DNA of 64,000 nt, from contig NZ_OY762929.1 in assembly GCF_963666675.1 (NCBI RefSeq), positions 3,348,001-3,412,000 on the forward strand. Direction: 5' to 3'. The position numbers and the translations under genes were made by a program. Positions 10,391 to 17,853 of this stretch are shown here, in pieces. Positions within the stretch are counted from its first letter, which is position 1. Each line of letters opens with the position of its first letter. The notes below the pieces were generated by a model. That model worked only from the letters and a program-made list of their open reading frames with translations, had not been told where the DNA came from and did not search any database. Source of the stretch: an uncultured Desulfobacter sp. (GTDB lineage Bacteria > Desulfobacterota > Desulfobacteria > Desulfobacterales > Desulfobacteraceae).

Positions 10391-10978
10391 ATGATTAACG
10401 TAAAAAAATGTGTGTTGAGTGTTTTAGTAATTGTACTTATAGGTATCACATCATCGGCTTTTGCCTTTACGGTAACGGACGGAAATAATACGGAGACGGT
10501 GGAAATTTCGATCAGTGGGTTAACTGACCTGGACCTTGCATCCGTTGATATGACGATTGAGTATGATAATGATTTGGTAGATACAAATAGTTATACTGTA
10601 ACCGACGCCTTAGGTTCCATTGATGCCGGTGATGCTGAAGATAGCAGCGGTCTTTCTATTTACGGTAACGGATTTGACGTGAACATTTATTCCTGGCTTA
10701 CAGATTACAGCAGCCAGCCAGACAGCTTTGTTCTGGCTACCATCACTGTTTCAAGTTCTGATGAGGGCGCTCTTGCTAACATCACTCTGGATGAATCTTC
10801 ATATATCAACCTGCTTGACCAGAACGATGAATGGATTAGTGATTATACTATTGAAACCACAACCAACGGATTCAACATCCGCGTAAACAGCGCCAGTCCG
10901 GTCCCCGTTCCTTCAGCTTTCACGCTGCTGGCCTTTGGCCTGACCAGCCTGACCATGTTTGCAAGACGGCGTGCGTAA
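10391..10978 (+). CDS. Exported cohesin-like protein with PEP-CTERM-like C-terminal anchor
   Basis: The 195-residue protein has a signal peptide (cut near SSAFA), one beta-rich domain (about 27-165) and a C-terminal tripartite tail: PVPVPSA, a hydrophobic helix (FTLLAFGLTSLTMFA) and RRRA. The domain follows a cohesin-type pattern: an ISISG start, a SVDMTIEYDNDLVDTNSY strand pair (cohesins read as short hydrophobic strand plus 'YDP..L'), and a later FVLATITVSSS strand with an ITLDESS end. The tail resembles PEP-CTERM/VPXXX-type sorting signals processed by exosortase-like enzymes, none of which is encoded in the window. It directly follows the dockerin-bearing phosphatase, which makes a cohesin/dockerin pairing plausible. 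Fold and pairing are inferred from pattern and context. Confidence 0.6.
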   Translation: MINVKKCVLSVLVIVLIGITSSAFAFTVTDGNNTETVEISISGLTDLDLASVDMTIEYDNDLVDTNSYTVTDALGSIDAGDAEDSSGLSIYGNGFDVNIYSWLTDYSSQPDSFVLATITVSSSDEGALANITLDESSYINLLDQNDEWISDYTIETTTNGFNIRVNSASPVPVPSAFTLLAFGLTSLTMFARRRA

Positions 10979-11010
10979 CGTATAACCTTATTGTTTTTCG
11001 TTTTTAAACA

Positions 11011-11046
11011 GCCATGCCCTGTGAGTTCACCTCCACAGGGCATGGC
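11011..11046. terminator. Strong terminator hairpin between convergent genes
   Basis: A 13-bp perfect stem (GCCATGCCCTGTG / CACAGGGCATGGC) with a 10-base loop is followed by TTCTTTTTT on the plus strand. It sits between the cohesin-like gene and the end of the minus-strand cluster at 11054 and can serve both directions, with the better U-tract for plus-strand transcripts. Confidence 0.88.
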
Positions 11047-11053
11047 TTCTTTT

Positions 11054-11719
11054 TTAGCGTCTTTCGTTAAGAAAGATTTTTAACTCCTTGCGTGTGGACA
11101 GCGTCTGCCAGCCCTGTTTCAAGGGGCGTGCAGGAAATTTCACCGGCCGGGCCGTGAAAAATTTCACATAGATGTTCCCGGATTCATCGCCCAGAAAGCA
11201 TGGAAAACCCGAGCTTGGCATTTTGGCCGGCAGTGCAGCCACCGCCCACTCCTGCTGAAGGTCGATCTTGGATTTTTTGCCCCTGCCGTTAAACCTGTGG
11301 TGGATATCCACAAAAAAAAAGCCGTCCAGGGTCTGGTTATAATCCATGGCCAGGGCTATTTTTTTAGGAATCAGATCCAGTTTGACCGGGTTGCCCTGGT
11401 GGTCCGGGGTGATCCACAGATGGGCCATGAACTGGGCAAACTGGGGCTGGCCCAGGGCCTGTTTTATTTTGTCCGGATAGAGGGACTGGGCCCTGCTGAT
11501 CTGCCGGATGTGCGCGTAGGCGTTAAGGGACTGGGCCGGGGTGGGTCCTGTATTTTCATGATCTTTTAGAATTCCGGCTGCACCCAGCCATTGAACGGTC
11601 ATCCACCCAACGGCAGCCCAGAACATCATGGAAAAAAACACGCCGCTGAAAGACCAGGACTTATGACCAAAATCCGGGAGAGCAAATGTCACGGCAGGCA
11701 CCCGCTTCCCTGCATCCAT
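11054..11719 (-). CDS. Membrane-anchored protein of unknown function, last gene of the radical SAM cluster
   Basis: I do not recognise this 221-residue protein with certainty. It has a short cytoplasmic start, one membrane helix (about 25-50, SGVFFSMMFWAAVGWMTVQWL) and a periplasmic domain. The segment with DGFFFVDIHHRF and later QEWAVAALPAKMPSSGFPCFLGDESGNIYVK loosely resembles DUF2950-type periplasmic proteins, which share a 'W..VA.PA.YG.SG...F' pattern; this is a weak resemblance. Its ATG lies 31 bases inside the end of the radical SAM gene. A GTG at residue 10 overlaps the radical SAM stop codon as GTGA and is an alternative start. The coupling places it in the same operon as the peptide-modification genes. 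Confidence 0.6.
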   Translation of the reverse strand: MDAGKRVPAVTFALPDFGHKSWSFSGVFFSMMFWAAVGWMTVQWLGAAGILKDHENTGPTPAQSLNAYAHIRQISRAQSLYPDKIKQALGQPQFAQFMAHLWITPDHQGNPVKLDLIPKKIALAMDYNQTLDGFFFVDIHHRFNGRGKKSKIDLQQEWAVAALPAKMPSSGFPCFLGDESGNIYVKFFTARPVKFPARPLKQGWQTLSTRKELKIFLNERR

Positions 11720-12858
11720 TCCACCACCCGGGGACAGTCCGGGTCAGGGGCATCCAGCCGGCCCGACATCTCCATGGACACGGCATGGCATCCCCCTTTG
11801 CACACCGTAAGATATGGACAGGATCTGCACGGTTCAGGCGCCCTGTCTTCCCAGGTAATGAGCCGGTCTAAAGCGGGGTTTCGAACATAGCCGCCGGCAT
11901 AGTCAAACACACTCATGCCCGAATCTTTGAGAAACGAACAGCCGGCTACGGCCCCGTTGCTGCGGATGCCCAAGAGCACGTTACCCGCCTCGCATCCATA
12001 CGTGGCGAGTCCTGTCAAGGTCTCCATGGGCGGGTTGTGCCAACAGAGCATCGGGATAAATGAACAGTCGATTTTTGCCTGGATTTCATGTGTTTTAGAC
12101 AACGCCCCTAAAAGGGGCACAAGGGAGATATTCTGTTGGTGGGTACAGGCTTCCCGGCGGTATGTTTTGGCTGCCCGGCCCGCAGGTTTGTACCGCAATA
12201 TTTCGATTTCATTGAGCCCTTTGTCCCGGGCATAGGTGAATAAGTCCGCCAAGCGGTCAAAATTACGACGGCCCAGCACCGTATTAATGCCTGTGGGAAC
12301 ACCGGCCTTGATCAAATTGTCAATGGCCCGGTCGGCCGTGTCAAACATCTCTTTGCCACGGAATACGGCATAGGCATCGCCCGTACCATCCATGGAGATG
12401 TTCACCTGCCCGAACACTGTCATCTGCCGGGCAATATCCGGGGTGATACCCCGGCCCGACACAGTGAGATTGGGCACAAGGCCGATCTGCCTTGCGTAGT
12501 GGGCAATCTCAAACAAATCGTCTCTTTCCAGGGCTTCACCGCCCCCTAAAGCCACATGGAACACCTTGATGTCGGCCAGGATTTTCAAGGCCTTTTTGAA
12601 GGTCGGGGTGTCCAGCTCTTCGGGGTCGGCAACGGCCGAGTCCATATAGCAGTGGGGGCAGCCCCCCGAGCATTGGTTGGTCAGGGCGATATGGACCTCA
12701 AGGGGGGCGGATAAAAGCCCCACATCAGGGTTCGGGGTTTCCCATACCTCTGATTCAGGCAGGTTCAGTTCTCTCATATATTCCTGGTCCACAAAGGCCA
12801 GAAACGGCGGGTCATCACTGGCGATAATGCCGCCGAAATTTTCATACCGGTATTTCAT
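11689..12858 (-). CDS. Radical SAM/SPASM peptide-modifying enzyme
   Basis: The 389-residue protein carries the radical SAM motif C63-x3-C67-x2-C70 (NQCSGGCPHCYMD), the GGGE motif (VALGGGEAL) and a late Cys-rich SPASM region (CEAGN...GCSF...CRSCPYLTVCKGGCH). SPASM proteins bind extra [4Fe-4S] clusters and mostly modify ribosomal peptides by radical chemistry. The start at 12858 is preferred over an ATG six codons upstream because it overlaps the stop codon of the preceding gene as ATGA and has GGAGAGG nine bases before it. The N-terminal 45 residues could be a peptide-recognition part. The obvious substrate candidates are the two GYNPNSSS peptides at 14176-14439 and 17536-17841. The enzyme class is firm; the substrate is inferred. 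Confidence 0.9.
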   Translation of the reverse strand: MKYRYENFGGIIASDDPPFLAFVDQEYMRELNLPESEVWETPNPDVGLLSAPLEVHIALTNQCSGGCPHCYMDSAVADPEELDTPTFKKALKILADIKVFHVALGGGEALERDDLFEIAHYARQIGLVPNLTVSGRGITPDIARQMTVFGQVNISMDGTGDAYAVFRGKEMFDTADRAIDNLIKAGVPTGINTVLGRRNFDRLADLFTYARDKGLNEIEILRYKPAGRAAKTYRREACTHQQNISLVPLLGALSKTHEIQAKIDCSFIPMLCWHNPPMETLTGLATYGCEAGNVLLGIRSNGAVAGCSFLKDSGMSVFDYAGGYVRNPALDRLITWEDRAPEPCRSCPYLTVCKGGCHAVSMEMSGRLDAPDPDCPRVVEWMQGSGCLP

Positions 12859-14189
12859 TGGTACCTCTCCAACCATTTCACCAGCTCGGGATCTTCCACG
12901 GCATCCAGTTCGATCACCGGGTAGTTCAGCGGGTTGGTCAGCAAATAGGGTTCGGGTTCATTGATCCTGAAGGCAAAATACCCCGGATCATTTTGGCCGG
13001 CATAGTACCGGCTTTTAAAGTCCACATGACGAAGGTAAAAAATCCCAAGTACCGCCACGACTCCAAGGCCGGCACACAATAGATTGACACTGACTGCAGC
13101 CATGGGCTTTAGCCGTTTTGCCGTGAAAAGACTTAAAAAATAGATGCCGGCCACAAGGGTGGTACCATGGGCAAATAAGAGCCACACAGGTGCGGCCCCC
13201 GGGGCATTGTACCTGAAGTCCACATAGGCCGGGGGGGGGTAAAAATCATCTTTGTTCACGATCTCCCGGGGTTTTCCAGCCCCGCCACAGGCGTACAGGG
13301 TCCCCCAGAAACACCCGGTCCAGGCAGCCAGCAAAATAAGCCCGGCAACAAGATAGATGCTGCGGACCCATTGCCAGGGACGCGTTAAAAAAAATCCTGC
13401 AACCATAACCAGAATCAGACATGCTGCTGTGCCCAGGACAAAAAGATGCCCCAGGTGCCGGGTCCATTGGTACCGGGCATTTTGTCTCAACCGTGTCACC
13501 GGAACGGTTAAAAACAGGGCCGGACGCAGTTCAAGGGCTTTCCCAAAGGAAATGTCCGCCCTGAACGGCCGGTTTTGCTTCAAATGGATCATCCCCATAA
13601 GATAGTGGATATTGTAAACCGGATAATCTGCCGACACCTGATCAAGGCCTTGTTTCAGCTTTGAAAAATCATTTTCAAGGGTTTTGGCATCCTGTTGGGA
13701 AAAACTGGCCCCGGGCTTCATCACCAGGGTTCTGGCATGCATATACACGTTGTGAAGATCGGCATTGGTATTCAAGGCCTGGTCCATGCGTACAAGCTCA
13801 ATATTGGCCAGGTGAAAGGCTTTTAAGCGTTTGTAATCCGGTTCGGACGTGATTTTTTTCAGCTGGACCCGGGCCTTGGCCGCATCCCCGGCCTGGTTCC
13901 GGTAAAATTTTGAAAGGGCCAGCAAAAGGCGGGCACGTTCGGCTGCCGGCAGGGTGTTGTCTTTGATCGTTTCATTAAAAAGTTTTACAACGTGTTTATA
14001 TGCTTTGGCATGGACAAGTATTTCCGCTTTTTGCAGCACGCTGTCCGCCGTTCCATTCGTATCGCCCAAAACCGGCACCGTCGGCAATATAACCAGCAGC
14101 AGAGCCACCCACACCAGGACAAGATTGATTTTTGCGGCAATGACCTCTCCGTAGTAAAACGGTGCTGTCAGGGCATTACGATAGGTCAT
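12855..14189 (-). CDS. TPR-like membrane protein of the radical SAM cluster
   Basis: The 444-residue protein has an N-terminal membrane or signal helix (about 18-40), a helical TPR-like region (about 48-235; for example YNIHYLMGMIHLKQNRPFRADISFGKAL), then membrane helices near 250-270, 280-300, 340-365 and 372-395, and a short soluble end. Two Cys lie in the loop between helices (CFWGTLYACGGAG). No enzyme motif was seen. Its start overlaps the end of peptide A by 14 bases and its stop forms ATGA with the radical SAM start, so it is coupled to both. A scaffold that presents the peptide to the enzyme or moves the product is a reasonable guess and no more. Confidence 0.75.
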   Translation of the reverse strand: MTYRNALTAPFYYGEVIAAKINLVLVWVALLLVILPTVPVLGDTNGTADSVLQKAEILVHAKAYKHVVKLFNETIKDNTLPAAERARLLLALSKFYRNQAGDAAKARVQLKKITSEPDYKRLKAFHLANIELVRMDQALNTNADLHNVYMHARTLVMKPGASFSQQDAKTLENDFSKLKQGLDQVSADYPVYNIHYLMGMIHLKQNRPFRADISFGKALELRPALFLTVPVTRLRQNARYQWTRHLGHLFVLGTAACLILVMVAGFFLTRPWQWVRSIYLVAGLILLAAWTGCFWGTLYACGGAGKPREIVNKDDFYPPPAYVDFRYNAPGAAPVWLLFAHGTTLVAGIYFLSLFTAKRLKPMAAVSVNLLCAGLGVVAVLGIFYLRHVDFKSRYYAGQNDPGYFAFRINEPEPYLLTNPLNYPVIELDAVEDPELVKWLERYQ

Positions 14190-14439
14190 CCGACGATGTC
14201 TCTTTCGTACCGGAATTTGTATTGCCTGTATCTTGACCGGAATTCACACTTTTTCCCTGGCACTTTTTGGCAAATGCCGTGAGAATCAGGGCCGAAACAA
14301 CTGCAAATCCCCCTGTCATCACCATCACCGATACCGGCAGCGCATAGATCAAAGACCCCATGGAAGAGGAGTTGGGGTTGTACCCGTGTTTGACCTTTAA
14401 AATTTTTCCCTTTCGGGATTGTTGTGTCATGATACTCAT
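14176..14439 (-). CDS. Peptide A: short membrane-spanning GYNPNSSS peptide, candidate radical SAM substrate
   Basis: The 87-residue product has a basic leader (MSIMTQQSRKGKILKVKH), the block GYNPNSSSMGS at 19-29, one membrane helix (about 31-57) and a polar Ser/Thr/Asn/Asp tail. The start at 14439 forms ATGA with the upstream gene's stop; an ATG two codons earlier is possible. Peptide B at 17536-17841 repeats the pattern G-K-[IL]-L-x-V-K-x-GYNPNSSS-x-GS followed by a helix. The shared block uses different codons (Ser as TCC-TCT-TCC here, TCC-AGC-TCT there), so identity is kept at protein level and not by recent DNA duplication. I know of no assigned function. Genetic coupling to a SPASM radical SAM enzyme suggests a RiPP-like precursor. 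Confidence 0.7.
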   Translation of the reverse strand: MSIMTQQSRKGKILKVKHGYNPNSSSMGSLIYALPVSVMVMTGGFAVVSALILTAFAKKCQGKSVNSGQDTGNTNSGTKETSSDDLS

Positions 14440-16784
14440 ATCCATCCAAGATTATAGGTCAGCACCAGGGACATCACCACAAACAGCAGGGCATGGGCCA
14501 GCTTGGAGGCAAAAATAAACATGGGATTTTGGCCGGTTTTAACGACCTTTAACCCAAATGCAGCCCCGAAAAAGACCACCACCAGGGGGATGATAAATGC
14601 CAGATTGTAAACCACCAGGTAACCCAAGGCTTTGAGGCGGTATGCAGGGTCGGTGAGCATGGTGACAATGGGCACATAGACCTGGCCGGTGCAGGTGAAT
14701 TCCAGGCCTGAGATGACCAGGCCCAGGAGAAACGGGGTGCCGAATATCAGCACCGGCCGGTTCACAACACCCCGGATCAGGCGTTCAATAAACCGGGAAA
14801 ATGGTTTGGGCATCTTCAATATCTGGGCTGAACCCTCCTGTTGCCGGATCACCCGGACGGCGTCAATGAGGCTCGCCACGGCCAGAACCACCACCACCGT
14901 CAGCATCACCGTGTTGACGGTCATGGACAGGGTGCTGTTGAGCAGAATCTGCCGCAACCCGTGGTAAAAGGCCAGGCCAATGGCAAGATACGCCAGAAAC
15001 ACCCCAAGGGTGAAGGTGGCACCGGCCCAGATAATGGTTCGCTGGTTCAGGCCGAACAAGGTGAGATAAGAGACCAGCAGAATGATGGTGGCAAAGGCAC
15101 AGGGATTCAGCCCGTCCACCAGGCCGGCCACGGCCGTCAGCACCGGGGTCAGGGAGAGAAACGCATCTGTTTTGGCATCTTTGACATCAATTTTTTTGTC
15201 AAAAGGATGAATGGCTTCGGCCTTATATTTGTCCGGGTTCTTTTTAAACGCTTCTATCTCCCGGGCCAGTTTTTCCCTGATGCCGTTTTCCCCGCCAATC
15301 ACCCGGGTACCTGCAAAAATGGCAGGCAGATCGGCGTCCTGGCGCCCAAATCCCTGGCCGGCCGTAAGAAATAACGCATAGGTTTCGGGCTGGCTTAAAT
15401 CAAAATAGGAGATGTTGATGTTCACCTGGTAATATTGGGACAAGGCAGGCAGAATACGCTGCAAAAGCCTTCGGCAGAAGGGGCAGTCATAGGAGAACAG
15501 GACCAGGGGCAAGGTGGGTGCATCGGGTCCTGCGGATAAAAAGATCTCCTGTTTCATTTGTCCCGCGGTCTGTTCTGATTCCGGTTCCATCCTGACCGCC
15601 CCGGTTTTGGGGGTCAGGGTCAGTTCGTCCAGAACCGTGCCGTCAACAGACATGGCTTTAAGTGTCATAAACCGGGGATTGACATCCACACGGCAGAAAT
15701 GATGGGCGCGGGCTTCGGCCTGGGCGGCATAGGCAGGATCCGGAGGATTCCAGATCAGTTCCGCCCCGGCGCCCCCCGAGATCACATACGTGACCCCATT
15801 TTTGTGGGAGCGTTCGTATAAATGCCATGAGGAGAACACAAGATCGACATTGCCCTGTTCAAACACAGGTGCCCATTCCCGCTTAAGCATCTCCGCTGAC
15901 CGGCCCCGGCTGATGAAGACCGGATCATGGATAAATACCACCCTGAACGGCGCGTTTTGAACCTCAGGCCGTGCCAGTTCCCGTTTGAGCCACACCATCT
16001 GTTCGCTGTTTTTATCAAGTTCAGCCGTATCCTGGATGCCCCGGCTGTCCCAGGCGTTCAGGGCTAAAAACCGGATGCCGGCCCATTGAAACCCGTACCA
16101 TCCCTTTTTAAGAACAGGAAAAAACCGGGGCCCAAGCCCTCTGCCCGAATCCACATCATTGTCCCCAAGAACCGGAAAAACCGCGCTTTTGGCCATCAGT
16201 TCCTTTTCAATACCGAAAAAATCCTGCCACAGTTTGAGATCACGGCCCTGGTCCACCATATCCCCGAGCAACAGGTAAAACGAGGGTTCAAGCTCACCCA
16301 CCTGGGCCACCACCTCCCGGTGAAACCGGCTTGAGCCCGTATCCCCGGGACGGGGATCGCCGAACACACAAAAATGAAAAGAGTCCCCGGGCCTGCCTGC
16401 GGTTTTTATGGTAAATCCGGCAGCGTTGTCCGGTGTCTTCACTTGTCCGTTGCCGGCGGACACGGCATACCGGAACACCTCACCGGGGCGAAGCCCGTCC
16501 ACCTTGATAAAATGATCGGTCCGGGCTTTGCCCGATGCAAATTGCCTGGCGTTGTTGTCAATAAAAACAGTCACCTTGGCAGGCATGGGCGCTTTCAGGT
16601 GAAAGGCCACCACCGCCGAAGTCATATCCGGAGACAAGACATAAGGGGAGATCAAAAAATCGGCTGATGCCGTATTCTCATCGGAACGGGGCGTTCCGGC
16701 AGGGCCGGGGGCGCACAAAATCATGCCCGGGAATAACAATAAAACCGTTAACAGCAGACAGGCCGCAGACAAGGTCATGGTCAT
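14436..16784 (-). CDS. Fusion: FN3/metallophosphoesterase - glutaredoxin-like - CcdA/DsbD-type membrane domain
   Basis: About 782 residues from the ATG at 16784, which precedes a clear signal segment (LSAACLLLTVLLLFPGMILC) and has GGGA upstream; a TTG at 16841 would add 19 residues. Domains: an FN3-like phosphatase N domain, a calcineurin-type phosphoesterase (GDPRPGD, GDMVDQGRD, GDNDVD in place of GNHE, FIHDPVF, SSWHLYERS in place of GHxH), a thioredoxin-fold domain with C-P-F-C (LFSYDCPFCRRLL), and about six membrane helices of the CcdA/DsbD type with a conserved Cys in GLNPCAFATI and another in EFTCTGQVYVP. CcdA proteins carry electrons from cytoplasmic thioredoxin to periplasmic thiols. 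Joining this to a phosphoesterase in one chain is unusual. The gene ends in ATGA overlap with peptide A. Confidence 0.82.
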   Translation of the reverse strand: MTMTLSAACLLLTVLLLFPGMILCAPGPAGTPRSDENTASADFLISPYVLSPDMTSAVVAFHLKAPMPAKVTVFIDNNARQFASGKARTDHFIKVDGLRPGEVFRYAVSAGNGQVKTPDNAAGFTIKTAGRPGDSFHFCVFGDPRPGDTGSSRFHREVVAQVGELEPSFYLLLGDMVDQGRDLKLWQDFFGIEKELMAKSAVFPVLGDNDVDSGRGLGPRFFPVLKKGWYGFQWAGIRFLALNAWDSRGIQDTAELDKNSEQMVWLKRELARPEVQNAPFRVVFIHDPVFISRGRSAEMLKREWAPVFEQGNVDLVFSSWHLYERSHKNGVTYVISGGAGAELIWNPPDPAYAAQAEARAHHFCRVDVNPRFMTLKAMSVDGTVLDELTLTPKTGAVRMEPESEQTAGQMKQEIFLSAGPDAPTLPLVLFSYDCPFCRRLLQRILPALSQYYQVNINISYFDLSQPETYALFLTAGQGFGRQDADLPAIFAGTRVIGGENGIREKLAREIEAFKKNPDKYKAEAIHPFDKKIDVKDAKTDAFLSLTPVLTAVAGLVDGLNPCAFATIILLVSYLTLFGLNQRTIIWAGATFTLGVFLAYLAIGLAFYHGLRQILLNSTLSMTVNTVMLTVVVVLAVASLIDAVRVIRQQEGSAQILKMPKPFSRFIERLIRGVVNRPVLIFGTPFLLGLVISGLEFTCTGQVYVPIVTMLTDPAYRLKALGYLVVYNLAFIIPLVVVFFGAAFGLKVVKTGQNPMFIFASKLAHALLFVVMSLVLTYNLGWI

Positions 16785-16849
16785 AGATTGTCCCAGGTTG
16801 TTTTGCCGGGCAAAAAGTAACGAAGAGATGGTTAGATACAAAATGGGGG

Positions 16850-17395
16850 TTATCCTTTTTTGCCCGCTTCCAGGGTCAGTGTAATTTTTGAGGTCATCTG
16901 CCGGTAAACGGCATCGTTAAATCCCTTGGCAACCATAATAACCCGACCGTCTTGACCAACTGCCACAGTGGTGGGGTATGCGTTGAGCCCTAAACGTTTG
17001 AACAGCCGAGCCCCTTCATCCAGAAGTATGGGAAACTCAATGTTGAAGCCTTGGACCACCTGTCTGATGTGATCCGTATTTTCAGGATCGGTACAGATCC
17101 CGGCAACCGTCACCTGCCCCGGGGCAAACTGATCCGGTAATTTTTTTATCTCAATCAGCTCCTGTTTGCAGTGGTTGCACCAGGTGGCCCAGAACACCAG
17201 GACCATCACATGCCCCCTTTGCCGGTTGGCATAAAACCGGGTATGATCAGTGGTCTGAAGCATAAAATCAGGCAATGTATCCCCCTGGATCAAAGGCTTA
17301 TCCCCACCACATCCGGCAAAAACAAGAGAAAACATAATGACGGCCAGGAGAAAAAAACAACCGTTGACACCTTTTAGCAGATTCCTGTTGTTCAC
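16850..17395 (-). CDS. TlpA/ResA-like thioredoxin-fold lipoprotein
   Basis: The 181-residue protein has a lipoprotein signal with lipobox LVFAGC (Cys29), a GDTLPDFML start typical of the AhpC/TSA-TlpA fold, and the redox motif W-C-N-H-C (Cys73/Cys76) after VLVFWAT. The cis-Pro motif YPTT lies later. TlpA-type proteins reduce disulfides outside the cytoplasmic membrane, often fed by CcdA. The next gene, eight bases downstream, encodes a CcdA-type domain, so the two probably form a reducing relay. Radical SAM peptide clusters sometimes include thiol-redox partners when Cys is involved, but neither peptide here has a conserved Cys. The family is firm; its part in the pathway is inferred. Confidence 0.85.
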   Translation of the reverse strand: MNNRNLLKGVNGCFFLLAVIMFSLVFAGCGGDKPLIQGDTLPDFMLQTTDHTRFYANRQRGHVMVLVFWATWCNHCKQELIEIKKLPDQFAPGQVTVAGICTDPENTDHIRQVVQGFNIEFPILLDEGARLFKRLGLNAYPTTVAVGQDGRVIMVAKGFNDAVYRQMTSKITLTLEAGKKG

Positions 17396-17421
17396 GGGTC
17401 AGCCCTTAAGTTCCCCAGTAA

Positions 17422-17524
17422 GCCGTTTATATGAAAGAGCTCAGTAAGTTACTGAGTTCTTTCAACCTTCGTTGTGGGTCGAAGCCTGGGTCATGATAGA
17501 CCTGGCTCGGCCCATGGCCGTTAT
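17422..17524 (-). repeat. R1 dispersed hairpin repeat, full composite copy (reverse orientation)
   Basis: Read on the minus strand this copy has both parts of the R1 family. Part A starts TAACGGCCATGGGCCGA, contains GGTCTATCATGACC, and closes with TCGACCCACAAC. Part B is a near-perfect palindrome, GAAAGAACTCAGTAACTTAC followed by TGAGCTCTTTC. Other copies are at 37998, 46153, 52507, 53205, 55006 and 58743 (two). The copy lies between peptide B and the TlpA-like gene. Confidence 0.82.
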
Positions 17525-17535
17525 AGAGAGGCCGT

Positions 17536-17841
17536 TTATTCCACTTCCTGGTCTTCCACACCCCGGTTTTCCTTTTTAAACTTTTTGCGTAAATTTTTAT
17601 CAAACGTATTCAGCAGCATTAAAATCGCCACGGTCACACCTCCCGAAGCCATGGTAAAGGCCAGGAACGAGGATATCTGGGAGCCCACAGAGCTGGAGTT
17701 GGGATTATACCCCTGTTTAACGGCCAACAGTTTTCCCCGGGCAGGGACATTGCCGACAGGTTCAGCACCCGGGATAGGCTTATCTCTATTCTGCCTGCCT
17801 GAATCAAATTTTTCCCGGTCGAGCTGGTCATAACGTGCCAC
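17536..17841 (-). CDS. Peptide B: second membrane-spanning GYNPNSSS peptide, candidate radical SAM substrate
   Basis: The 101-residue product starts with GTG, preceded by AAGGA, 12 bases after the stop codon of the upstream lipoprotein gene. It has a longer polar leader than peptide A (about 35 residues), then GKLLAVKQGYNPNSSSVGS (block at 44-54), a membrane helix (about 57-79) and a highly charged tail (NLRKKFKKENRGVEDQEVE). The last nine leader positions, the GYNPNSSSxGS block and the helix position align with peptide A without gaps; leaders and tails do not. That is the pattern expected if the block and helix are what the enzyme or membrane machinery recognises. Function unknown. Confidence 0.7.
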   Translation of the reverse strand: MARYDQLDREKFDSGRQNRDKPIPGAEPVGNVPARGKLLAVKQGYNPNSSSVGSQISSFLAFTMASGGVTVAILMLLNTFDKNLRKKFKKENRGVEDQEVE

Positions 17842-17853
17842 AACTACTTTTCC

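Noticed and set aside
14186..14449. An 87-codon frame overlapping peptide A in another phase
   Set aside because: It lacks the GYNPNSSS block and the helix that peptide B also has; peptide A is in the conserved frame.
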